From Megalopta genalis (taxonomy: Eukaryota > Arthropoda > Insecta > Hymenoptera > Halictidae), in the NCBI RefSeq assembly GCF_051020955.1, contig NW_027476156.1:558001-622000 (forward strand): a stretch of 64,000 bases of DNA, read 5' to 3'. The position numbers were made by a program, and so were the translations under genes. Positions 14,424 to 28,000 of this stretch are shown one piece after another (the stretch's first letter is position 1; each line of letters begins with the position of its first letter). The notes below the pieces were generated by a model. That model ran no database searches. It was not told the origin of the DNA and saw only the letters and a program-made list of their open reading frames with translations.

Positions 14424-17400
14424 TTGCGAAACAAATGGTTTAGCTTCAAATACTTGTGATATACATGAATAAGCTTCAACAGCATGCAAAATTAGCGAGT
14501 TAGCTTCAAATCTATGCGAAACATATGATTTAGCTTGACATCAATGCGATTTAGAAGGCTTATATTCGAATCCATGCGAAACAAATGGTTTAGCTTCAAA
14601 TACCTGTGATATACATGATTTATCTTCAACTGCATGCGAAAAAAACGAGATAGCTTTAAATCCATCCGAAACAGATGATTTAGATTAAAATCAATGCGAA
14701 GTAGAAGGCTTATTTTGAAATCCATGCGAATCAAATGGTTTAGCTTCAAATAATTGTGATATACATGATTTAGCTTCAATTGCATGCGAAACAAACGAGT
14801 TAGCTTCAAATCCATTCGAAACACATGATTTAGCTTCAAATCAATGCGAAGTAGAAGGCTTATCTTCAAATCCATGCGAAACAAGTGGTTCAGCTTCAAA
14901 TACTTGTGATGTGCATGATTTAGCTTCAAATGCAAGCGAAACGAACGAGTTAGCTTCAAATCCATGCGAAACACATGATTTTGCTTCTTATCAATGCGAA
15001 GTAGAAGGCTGATCTTCGAATCCTTGCGAAACAACTGGTTTAGCTTCAAATACCTGTGATATACATGATTTATCTTCAACTGCATGCGAAACAAACGAGA
15101 TAGCTTTAAATCCATGCGAAACAGATGATTTAGATTAAAATCAATGCGAAGTAGAAGGCTTATTTTGAAATCCATGCGAATCAAATGGTTTAGCTTCAAA
15201 TAATTGTGATATAAATGATTTAGCTTCAACTGCATTACGAAACAAACTAGTTAGCTTCAAATTCAAGAGAAACACATGATTCAGTTTCAAACAAAAGCGA
15301 AGTAGATGGCATAGCATCAAATCCATGAGAATCAAATGGTTTAGCTTCAAATACTTGTGATATACATGATTTATCTTCAACTGCATGCGATACAAACGAT
15401 TGGCTTCAAATCCATGCGAAACATATGATTTAACTTCAAATCAATGCGAAGTAGAAGGCTGATCTTCGAATCCACGCGAAACAAATGGATTAGCTTCAAA
15501 TACCTGTGATATACATGATTTATCTTCAACTGCATGCGAAACAAACGAGATAGCTTTAAATCCATCCGAAACAGATGATTTAGATTAAAATCAATGCGAA
15601 GTAGAAGGCTTATTTTGAAATCCATGCGAATCAAATGGTCTAGCTTCAAATACTTGTGATGTGCATGATTTAGCTTCAAATGCAAGCGAAACGAACGAGT
15701 TAGCTTCAAATCCATGCGAAACACATGATTTTGCTTCTTATCAATGCGAAGTAGAAGGCTGATCTACGTAACCTTGCGAAACAAATGGTTTAGCTTCAAA
15801 TACTTGTGATATACATGATTTATCTTCAACTGCATGCGAAAAAAACGAGATAGCTTTAAATCCATCCGAAACAGATGATTTAGATTAAAATCAATGCGAA
15901 GTAGAAGGCTTATTTTGAAATCCATGCGAATCAAATGGTTTAGCTTCAAATAATTGTGATATACATGATTTAGCTTCAATTGCATGCGAAACAAACGAGT
16001 TAGCTTCAAATCCATTCGAAACACATGATTTAGCTTCAAATCAATGCGAAGTAGAAGGCTTATCTTCAAATCCATGCGAAACAAGTGGTTCAGCTTCAAA
16101 TACTTGTGATGTGCATGATTTAGCTTCAAATGCAAGCGAAACGAACGAGTTAGCTTCAAATCCATGCGAAACACATGATTTTGCTTCTTATCAATGCGAA
16201 GTAGAAGGCTGATCTTCGAATCCTTGCGAAACAAATGGTTTAGCTTCAAATACTTGTGATGTACATGAATAAGCTTCAACAGCATGCAAAACTAGCGAGT
16301 TAGCTTCAAATCCATGCGAAACACATGATTTAGCTTGAAATCAATGCGATTTAGAAGGCTTATCTACGAATCCATGCGAAACAACTGGTTTAGCTTCAAA
16401 TACCTGTGATATACATGATTTATCTTCAACTGCATGCGAAACAAACGAGATAGCTTTAAATCCATGCGAAACAGATGATTTAGATTAAAATCAATGCGAA
16501 GTAGAAGGCTTATTTTGAAATCCATGCGAATCAAATGGTTTAGCTTCAAATAATTGTGATATACATGATTTAGCTTCAACTGCATTACGAAACAAACTAG
16601 TTAGCTTCAAATTCAAGAGAAACACATGATTCAGTTTCAAACAAAAGCGAAGTAGATTGCATAGCATCAAATCCATGAGAATCAAATGGTTTAGCTTCAA
16701 ATACTTGTGATATACATGATTTATCTTCAACTGCATGCGATACAAACGATTGGCTTCAAATCCATGCGAAACATATGATTTAACTTCAAATCAATGCGAA
16801 GTAGAAGGCTGATCTTCGAATCCACGCGAAACAAATGGATTAGCTTCAAATACCTGTGATATACATGATTTATCTTCAACTGCATGCGAAACAAACGAGA
16901 TAGCTTTAAATCCATCCGAAACAGATGATTTAGATTAAAATCAATGCGAAGTAGAAGGCTTATTTTGAATCCATGCGAATCAAATGGTCTAGCTTCAAAT
17001 ACTTGTGATGTGCATGATTTAGCTTCAAATGCAAGCGAAACGAACGAGTTAGCTTCAAATCCATGCGAAACACATGATTTTGCTTCTTATCAATGCGAAG
17101 TAGAAGGCTGATCTACGTAACCTTGCGAAACAAATGGTTTAGCTTCAAATACTTGTGATATACATGATTTAGCTTCAACAGCATGCAAAACTAACGAGTT
17201 AGCTTCAAATCCATGCGAAACACATGAGTTAGCTTCTTATCAATGCGAAGTAGAAGGCTTATATTCGAATCCTTGCGAAACAAAGGTTTAGCTTCAAATA
17301 CTTGTGATGTACATGAATAAGCTTCAACAGCATGCAAAACTAGCGAGTTAGCTTCAAATCCATGCGAAACACATGATTTAGCTTGAAATCAATGCGATTT

Positions 17401-18185
17401 AGAAGGCTTATCTTCGAATCCATGCGAAACAACTGGTTTAGCTTCAAATACCTGTGATATACATGATTTATCTTCAACTGCGTGCGAAACAAACGAGATA
17501 GCTTTAAATCCATGCGAAACAGATGATTTAGATTAAAATCAATGCGAAGTAGAAGGCTTATTTTGAAATCCATGCGAATCAAATGGTTTAGCTTCAAATA
17601 ATTGTGATATACATGATTTAGCTTCAACTCCATGCGATACAAACGATTAGCTTCAAATGCATGCGAAACACATGATTTAGATTAAAATCAATGCGAAGTA
17701 GAAGGCTTATCTTCAAATCCATGCGAATCAAATGGTTGAGCTTCAAATACTTGGGATATACATGATTCAGCTTCAACTGCATGCGTAACAAATGAGTTAG
17801 CTTCAAATCTATGCGAAACACATGATTTAGCTTCAAATTCATTCCAAACACATGGTTTAGCCTGATATTCGTGCGAAACAAATGGTTCAGCTTCAAATAC
17901 TTGTGACATACATGATTTAGCTTCAACTGCATGTGAAACGAACGTGTTAGCTTCAAATTCAAGAGAAACACATGATTCAGTTTCAAATTAAAGCGAAGTA
18001 GATGGCATAGCATCAAATCCATGCGAATCAAATGGTTTACCTTCAAATACTTGTGATATACATGATTTAGCTTCAACTGCATGCGATACAAACGATTAGC
18101 TTCAAATCCATGCGAAACATATGATTTAACTTCAAATCAATGCATGTAGAAGGCTGATCTTCGAATCCACGCGAAACAAATGGAT
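14424..18185. repeat. Mosaic array segment with 1.35-kb and 1.5-kb internal repeats
   Basis: This part is assembled from the same HOR variants as 1-14 kb. The block at 15377-15724 recurs at about 16727-17070 and 18221-18568, each ending in the same frameshifted tail. The block at about 17340-18090 recurs at 18835-19586, an offset of 1,495 bp. Single-base losses occur at about 16968 (AAA to AA) and 17285 (AAATGG to AAAGG). These separate otherwise near-identical copies. No non-repeat sequence is present. Confidence 0.85.
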
Positions 18186-21100
18186 TAGCTTCAAATACTT
18201 GTGATATACATGATTTATCTTCAACTGCATGCGATACAAACGATTGGCTTCAAATCCATGCGAAACATATGATTTAACTTCAAATCAATGCGAAGTAGAA
18301 GGCTGATCTTCGAATCCACGCGAAACAAATGGATTAGCTTCAAATACCTGTGATATACATGATTTATCTTCAACTGCATGCGAAACAAACGAGATAGCTT
18401 TAAATCCATCCGAAACAGATGATTTAGATTAAAATCAATGCGAAGTAGAAGGCTTATTTTGAAATCCATGCGAATCAAATGGTCTAGCTTCAAATACTTG
18501 TGATGTGCATGATTTAGCTTCAAATGCAAGCGAAACGAACGAGTTAGCTTCAAATCCATGCGAAACACATGATTTTGCTTCTTATCAATGCGAAGTAGAA
18601 GGCTGATCTACGTAACCTTGCGAAACAAATGGTTTAGCTTCAATACTTGTGATATACATGATTTAGCTTCAACAGCATGCAAAACTAACGAGTTAGCTTC
18701 AAATCCATGCGAAACACATGAGTTAGCTTCTTATCAATGCGAAGTAGAAGGATTATATTCGAATCCTTGCGAAACAAATGGTTTAGCTTCAAATACTTGT
18801 GATGTACATGAATAAGCTTCAACAGCATGCAAAACTAGCGAGTTAGCTTCAAATCCATGCGAAACACATGATTTAGCTTGAAATCAATGCGATTTAGAAG
18901 GCTTATCTTCGAATCCATGCGAAACAACTGGTTTAGCTTCAAATACCTGTGATATACATGATTTATCTTCAACTGCATGCGAAACAAACGAGATAGCTTT
19001 AAATCCATGCGAAACAGATGATTTAGATTAAAATCAATGCGAAGTAGAAGGCTTATTTTGAAATCCATGCGAATCAAATGGTTTAGCTTCAAATAATTGT
19101 GATATACATGATTTAGCTTCAACTCCATGCGATACAAACGATTAGCTTCAAATGCATGCGAAACACATGATTTAGATTAAAATCAATGCGAAGTAGAAGG
19201 CTTATCTTCAAATCCATGCCAATCAAATGGTTGAGCTTCAAATACTTGGGATATACATGATTCAGCTTCAACTGCATGCGTAACAAATGAGTTAGCTTCA
19301 AATCTATGCGAAACACATGATTTAGCTTCAAATTCATTCCAAACACATGGTTTAGCCTGATATTCGTGCGAAACAAATGGTTCAGCTTCAAATACTTGTG
19401 ACATACATGATTTAGCTTCAACTGCATGTGAAACGAACGTGTTAGCTTCAAATTCAAGAGAAACACATGATTCAGTTTCAAATTAAAGCGAAGTAGATGG
19501 CATAGCAACAAATCCATGCGAATCAAATGGTTTACCTTCAAATACTTGTGATATACATGATTTAGCTTCAACTGCATGCGATACAAACGATTAGCTTCAA
19601 ATCCATGCGAAACATATGATTTAACTTCAAATCAATGCATGTAGAAGGCTGATCTTCGAATCCACGCGAAACAAATGGATTAGCTTCAAATACTTGTGAT
19701 ATACATGATTTATCTTCAACTGCATGCGAAACAAACGAGATAGCTTTAAATCCATCCGAAACAGATGATTTAGATTAAACTCAATGCGAAGTAGAAGGCT
19801 TATTTTGAAATCCATGCGAATCAAATGGTTTAGCTTCAAATAATTGTGATATACATGATTTAGCTTCAATTGCATGCGAAACAAACGAGTTAGCTTCAAA
19901 TCCATGCGAAACACATGATTTTGCTTCTTATCAATGCGAAGTAGAAGGCTGATCTTCGTATCCTTGCGAAACAAATGGTTTAGCTTCAAATACTTGTGAT
20001 ATACATGATTTAGCTTCAACAGCATGCAAAACTAACGAGTTAGCTTCAAATCCATGCGAAACACATGAGTTAGCTTCTTATCAATGCGAAGTAGAAGGCT
20101 GATCTTCGAATCCTTGCGAAACAAATGGTTTAGCTTCAAATACTTGTGATATACATGAATAAGCTTTAACAGCATGCAAAATTAGCGAGTTAGCTTCAAA
20201 TCTATGCGAAACATATGATTTAGCTTGACATCAATGCGATTTAGAAGGCTTATATTCGAATCCATGCGAAACAAATGGTTTAGCTTCAAATACCTGTGAT
20301 ATACATGATTTATCTTCAACTGCATGCGAAAAAAACGAGATAGCTTTAAATCCATCCGAAACAGATGATTTAGATTAAAATCAATGCGAAGTAGAAGGCT
20401 TATTTTGAAATCCATGCGAATCAAATGGTTTAGCTTCAAATAATTGTGATATACATGATTTAGCTTCAATTGCATGCGAAACAAACGAGTTAGCTACAAA
20501 TCCATTCGAAACACATGATTTAGCTTCAAATCAATGCGAAGTAGGAGACTTATCTTCAAATCCATGCGAAACAAGTGGTTCAGCTTCAAATACTTGTGAT
20601 GTGCATGATTTAGCTTCAAATGCAAGCGAAACGAACGAGTTAGCTTCAAATCCATGCGAAACACATGATTTTGCTTCTTATCAATGCGAAGTAGAAGGCT
20701 GATCTTCGAATCCTTGCGAAACAAATGGTTTAGCTTCAAATACTTGTGATGTACATGAATAAGCTTCAACAGCATGCAAAACTAGCGAGTTAGCTTCAAA
20801 TCCATGCGAAACACATGATTTAGCTTGAAATCAATGCGATTTAGAAGGCTTATCTACGAATCCATGCGAAACAACTGGTTTAGCTTCAAATACCTGTGAT
20901 ATACATGATTTATCTTCAACTGCATGCGAAACAAACGAGATAGCTTTAAATCCATGCGAAACAGATGATTTAGATTAAAATCAATGCGAAGTAGAAGGCT
21001 TATTTTGAAATCCATGCGAATCAAATGGTTTAGCTTCAAATAATTGTGATATACATGATTTAGCTTCAACTGCATTACGAAACAAACTAGTTAGCTTCAA

Positions 21101-24100
21101 ATTCAAGAGAAACACATGATTCAGTTTCAAATAAAAGCGAAGTAGATGGCATTGCATCAAATCCATGCGAATCAAATGGTTTAGCTGCAAATACTTGTGA
21201 TATACATGATTTAGCTTCAACTCCATGCGATACAAACGATTAGCTTCAAATGCATGCGAAACACATGATTTAGATTAAAATCAATGCGAAGTAGAAGGCT
21301 TATCTTCAAATCCATGCGAATCAAATGGTTGAGCTTTAAATACGTGGGATATACATGAATAAGCTTCAACAGCATGCAAAATTAGCGAGTTAGCTTCAAA
21401 TCTATGCGAAACATATGATTTAGCTTGACATCAATGCGATTTAGAAGGCTTATATTCGAATCCATGCGAAACAAATGGTTTAGCTTCAAATACCTGTGAT
21501 ATACATGATTTATCTTCAACTGCATGCGAAAAAAACGAGATAGCTTTAAATCCATCCGAAACAGATGATTTAGATTAAAATCAATGCGAAGTAGAAGGCT
21601 TATTTGAATTCCATGCGAATCAAATGGTTTAGCTTCAAATAATTGTGATATACATGATTTAGCTTCAATTGCATGCGAAACAAACGAGTTAGCTTGAAAT
21701 CCAAGCGAAACACATGATTTAGCTTCTTATCAATGCGAAGTAGAAGGCTGATCTTCGAATCCTTGCGAAACAAATGGTTTAGCTTCAAATACTTGTGATG
21801 TTCATGAATAAGCTTCAACAGCATGCAAAACTAGCGAGTTAGCTTCAAATCCATGCGAAACACATGATTTAACTTCAAATCAATGCGAAGTAGAAGGCTG
21901 ATCTTCGAATCCACGCGAAACAAATGGATTAGCTTCAAATACTTGTGATATACATGATTTATCTTCAACTGCATGCGAAACAAACGAGATAGCTTTAAAT
22001 CCATCCGAAACAGATGATTTAGATTAAACTCAATGCGAAGTAGAAGGCTTATTTTGAAATCCATGCGAATCAAATGGTTTAGATTCAAATAATTGTGATA
22101 TACATGATTTAGCTTCAACAGCATGCAAAACTAACGAGTTAGCTTCAAATCCATGCGAAACACATGAGTTAGCTTCTTATCAATGCGAAGTAGAAGGCTG
22201 ATCTTCGAATCCTTGCGAAACAAATGGTTTAGCTTCAAATACTTGTGATATACATGAATAAGCTTTAACAGCATGCAAAATTAGCGAGTTAGCTTCAAAT
22301 CTATGCGAAACATATGATTTAGCTTGACATCAATGCGATTTAGAAGGCTTATATTCGAATCCATGCGAAACAAATGGTTTAGCTTCAAATACCTGTGATA
22401 TACATGATTTCTCTTCAACTGCATGCGAAAAAAACGAGATAGCTTTAAATCCATCCGAAACAGATGATTTAGATTAAAATCAATGCGAAGTAGAAGGCTT
22501 ATTTTGAAATCCATGCGAATCAAATGGTTTAGCTTCAAATAATTGTGATATACATGATTTAGCTTCAATTTCATGCGAAACAAACGAGTTAGCTACAAAT
22601 CCATTCGAAACACATGATTTAGCTTCAAATCAATGCGAAGTAGAAGACTTATCTTCAAATCCATGCGAGACAAGTGGTTCAGCTTCAAATACTTGTGATG
22701 TGCATGATTTAGCTTCAAATGCAAGCGAAACGAACGAGTTAGCTTCAAATCCATGCGAAACACATGATTTTGCTTCTTATCAATGCGAAGTAGAAGGCTG
22801 ATCTTCGAATCCTTGCGAAACAAATGGTTTAGCTTCAAATACTTGTGATGTACATGAATAAGCTTCAACAGCATGCAAAACTAGCGAGTTAGCTTCAAAT
22901 CCATGCGAAACACATGATTTAGCTTGAAATCAATGCGATTTAGAAGGCTTATCTACGAATCCATGCGAAACAACTGGTTTAGCTTCAAATACCTGTGATA
23001 TACATGATTTATCTTCAACTGCATGCGAAACAAACGAGATAGCTTTAAATCCATGCGAAACAGATGATTTAGATTAAAATCAATGCGAAGTAGAAGGCTT
23101 ATTTTGAAATCCATGCGAATCAAATGGTTTAGCTTCAAATAATTGTGATATACATGATTTAGCTTCAACTGCATTACGAAACAAACTAGTTAGCTTCAAA
23201 TTCAAGAGAAACACATGATTCAGTTTCAAATAAAAGCGAAGTAGATGGCATTGCATCAAATCCATGCGAATCAAATGGTTTAGCTGCAATTACTTGTGAT
23301 ATACATGATTTAGCTTCAACTCCATGCGATACAAACGATTAGCTTCAAATGCATGCGAAACACATGATTTAGATTAAAATCAATGCGAAGTAGAAGGCTT
23401 ATCTTCAAATCCATGCGAATCAAATGGTTGAGCTTCAAATACGTGGGATATACATGAATAAGCTTCAACAGCATGCAAAATTAGCGAGTTAGCTTCAAAT
23501 CTATGCGAAACATATGATTTAGCTTGACATCAATGCGATTTAGAAGGCTTATATTCGAATCCATGCGAAACAAATGGTTTAGCTTCAAATACCTGTGATA
23601 TACATGATTTATCTTCAACTGCATGCGAAAAAAACGAGATAGCTTTAAATCCATCCGAAACAGATGATTTAGATTAAAATCAATGCGAAGTAGAAGGCTT
23701 ATTTTGAAATCCATGCGAATCAAATGGTTTAGCTTCAAATAATTGTGATATACATGATTTAGCTTCAATTGCATGCGAAACAAACGAGTTAGCTTGAAAT
23801 CCAAGCGAAACACATGATTTAGCTTCTTATCAATGCGAAGTAGAAGGCTGATCTTCGAATCCTTGCGAAACAAATGGTTTAGCTTCAAATACTTGTGATG
23901 TTCATGAATAAGCTTCAACAGCATGCAAAACTAGCGAGTTAGCTTCAAATCCATGCGAAACACATGATTTAACTTCAAATCAATGCGAAGTAGAAGGCTG
24001 ATCTTCGAATCCACGCGAAACAAATGGTTTAGCTTCAAATACTTGTGATGTACATGAATAAGCTTCAACAGCATGCAAAACTAGCGAGTTAGCTTCAAAT

Positions 24101-25077
24101 CCATGCGAAACACATGATTTAGCTTGAAATCAATGCGATTTAGAAGGCTTATCTACGAATCCATGCGAAACAACTGGTTTAGCTTCAAATACCTGTGATA
24201 TACATGATTTATCTTCAACTGCATGCGAAACAAACGAGATAGCTTTAAATCCATGCGAAACAGATGATTTAGATTAAAATCAATGCGAAGTAGAAGGCTT
24301 ATTTTGAAATCCATGCGAATCAAATGGTTTAGCTTCAAATAATTGTGATATACATGATTTAGCTTCAACTGCATTACGAAACAAACTAGTTAGCTTCAAA
24401 TTCAAGAGAAACACATGATTCAGTTTCAAATAAAAGCGAAGTAGATGCATTGCATCAAATCCATGCGAATCAAATGGTTTAGCTGCAAATACTTGTGATA
24501 TACATGATTTAGCTTCAACTCCATGCGATACAAACGATTAGCTTCAAATGCATGCGAAACACATGATTTAGATTAAAATCAATGCGAAGTAGAAGGCTTA
24601 TCTTCAAATCCATGCGAATCAAATGGTTGAGCTTCAAATACGTGGGATATACATGAATAAGCTTCAACAGCATGCAAAATTAGCGAGTTAGCTTCAAATC
24701 TATGCGAAACATATGATTTAGCTTGACATCAATGCGATTTAGAAGGCTTATATTCGAATCCATGCGAAACAAATGGTTTAGCTTCAAATACCTGTGATAT
24801 ACATGATTTATCTTCAACTGCATGCGAAAAAAACGAGATAGCTTTAAATCCATCCGAAACAGATGATTTAGATTAAAATCAATGCGAAGTAGAAGCTTAT
24901 TTTGAAATCCATGCGAATCAAATGGTTTAGCTTCAAATAATTGTGATATACATGATTTAGCTTCAATTGCATGCGAAACAAACTAGTTAGCTTCAAATTC
25001 AAGAGAAACACATGATTCAGTTTCAAACAAAAGCGAAGTAGATTGCATAGCATCAAATCCATGAGAATCAAATGGTT
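18186..25077. repeat. 6.89-kb tandem duplication, copy 1
   Basis: Sequence from 18186 recurs from 25078. The offset starts at 6,892 bp. It moves to 7,037 after a 148-bp extra HOR near 26.45-26.6 kb in copy 2, falls to about 7,034 through single-base losses, drops to 6,884 where copy 2 lacks one 150-bp HOR near 29.29 kb, and ends at 6,887-6,888. Clear matching ends near 24,983. The segment contains an internal 1,200-bp tandem duplication (22953 recurs at 24153) that both copies share, so that doubling came first. Confidence 0.88.
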
Positions 25078-28000
25078 TAGCTTCAAATACTTGTGATATA
25101 CATGATTTATCTTCAACTGCATGCGATACAAACGATTGGCTTCAAATCCATGCGAAACATATGATTTAACTTCAAATCAATGCGAAGTAGAAGGCTGATC
25201 TTCGAATCCACGCGAAACAAATGGATTAGCTTCAAATACCTGTGATATACATGATTTATCTTCAACTGCATGCGAAACAAACGAGATAGCTTTAAATCCA
25301 TCCGAAACAGATGATTTAGATTAAATCAATGCGAAGTAGAAGGCTTATTTTGAAATCCATGCGAATCAAATGGTCTAGCTTCAAATACTTGTGATGTGCA
25401 TGATTTAGCTTCAAATGCAAGCGAAACGAACGAGTTAGCTTCAAATCCATGCGAAACACATGATTTTGCTTCTTATCAATGCGAAGTAGAAGGCTGATCT
25501 ACGTAACCTTGCGAAACAAATGGTTTAGCTTCAAATACTTGTGATATACATGATTTAGCTTCACAGCATGCAAAACTAACGAGTTAGCTTCAAATCCATG
25601 CGAAACACATGAGTTAGCTTCTTATCAATGCGAAGTAGAAGGCTTATATTCGAATCCTTGCGAAACAAATGGTTTAGCTTCAAATACTTGTGATGTACAT
25701 GAATAAGCTTCAACAGCATGCAAAACTAGCGAGTTAGCTTCAAATCCATGCGAAACACATGATTTAGCTTGAAATCAATGCGATTTAGAAGGCTTATCTT
25801 CGAATCCATGCGAAACAACTGGTTTAGCTTCAAATACCTGTGATATACATGATTTATCTTCAACTGCATGCGAAACAAACGAGATAGCTTTAAATCCATG
25901 CGAAACAGATGATTTAGATTAAAATCAATGCGAAGTAGAGGCTTATTTTGAAATCCATGCGAATCAAATGGTTTAGCTTCAAATAATTGTGATATACATG
26001 ATTTAGCTTCAACTCCATGCGATACAAACGATTAGCTTCAAATGCATGCGAAACACATGATTTAGATTAAAATCAATGCGAAGTAGAAGACTTATCTTCA
26101 AATCCATGCGAATCAAATGGTTGAGCTTCAAATACTTGGATATACATGATTCAGCTTCAACTGCATGCGTAACAAATGAGTTAGCTTCAAATCTATGCGA
26201 AACACATGATTTAGCTTCAAATTCATTCCAAACACATGGTTTAGCCTGATATTCGTGCGAAACAAATGGTTCAGCTTCAAATACTTGTGACATACATGAT
26301 TTAGCTTCAACTGCATGTGAAACGAACGTGTTAGCTTCAAATTCAAGAGAAACACATGATTCAGGTTCAAATTAAAGCGAAGTAGATGGCATAGCATCAA
26401 ATCCATGCGAATCAAATGGTTTACCTTCAAATACTTGTGATATACATGATTTAGCTTCAACTGCATGCGATACAAACGATTAGCTTCAAATCCATGCGAA
26501 ACATATGATTTAACTTCAAATCAATGCATGTAGAAGGCTGATCTTCGAATCCACGCGAAACAAATGGATTAGCTTCAAATACTTGTGATATACATGATTT
26601 AGCTTCAACTGCATGCGATACAAACGATTAGCTTCAAATCCATGCGAAACATATGATTTAACTTCAAATCAATGCATGTAGAAGGCTGATCTTCGAATCC
26701 ACGCGAAACAAATGGATTAGCTTCAAATACTTGTGATATACATGATTTATCTTCAACTGCATGCGAAACAAACGAGATAGCTTTAAATCCATCCGAAACA
26801 GATGATTTAGATTAAACTCAATGCGAAGTAGAAGGCTTATTTTGAAATCCATGCGAATCAAATGGTTTAGCTTCAAATAATTGTGATATACATGATTTAG
26901 CTTCAATTGCATGCGAAACAAACGAGTTAGCTTCAAATCCATGCGAAACACATGATTTTGCTTCTTATCAATGCGAAGTAGAAGGCTGATCTTCGTATCC
27001 TTGCGAAACAAATGGTTTAGCTTCAAATACTTGTGATATACATGATTTAGCTTCAACAGCATGCAAAACTAACGAGTTAGCTTCAAATCCATGCGAAACA
27101 CATGAGTTAGCTTCTTATCAATGCGAAGTAGAAGGCTGATCTTCGAATCCTTGCGAAACAAATGGTTTAGCTTCAAATACTTGTGATATACATGAATAAG
27201 TTTTAACAGCATGCAAAATTAGCGAGTTAGCTTCAAATCTATGCGAAACATATGATTTAGCTTGACATCAATGCGATTTAGAAGGCTTATATTCGAATCC
27301 ATGCGAAACAAATGGTTTAGCTTCAAATACCTGTGATATACATGATTTATCTTCAACTGCATGCGAAAAAAACGAGATAGCTTTAAATCCATCCGAAACA
27401 GATGATTTAGATTAAAATCAATGCGAAGTAGAAGGCTTATTTTGAAATCCATGCGAATCAAATGGTTTAGCTTCAAATAATTGTGATATACATGATTTAG
27501 CTTCAATTGCATGCGAAACAAACGAGTTAGCTACAAATCCATTCGAAACACATGATTTAGCTTCAAATCAATGCGAAGTAGAAGACTTATCTTCAAATCA
27601 TGCGAAACAAGTGGTTCAGCTTCAAATACTTGTGATGTGCATGATTTAGCTTCAAATGCAAGCGAAACGAACGAGTTAGCTTCAAATCCATGCGAAACAC
27701 ATGATTTTGCTTCTTATCAATGCGAAGTAGAAGGCTGATCTTCGAATCCTTGCGAAACAAATGGTTTAGCTTCAAATACTTGTGATGTACATGAATAAGC
27801 TTCAACAGCATGCAAAACTAGCGAGTTAGCTTCAAATCCATGCGAAACACATGATTTAGCTTGAAATCAATGCGATTTAGAAGGCTTATCTACGAATCCA
27901 TGCGAAACAACTGGTTTAGCTTCAAATACCTGTGATATACATGATTTATCTTCAACTGCATGCGAAACAAACGAGATAGCTTTAAATCCATGCGAAACAG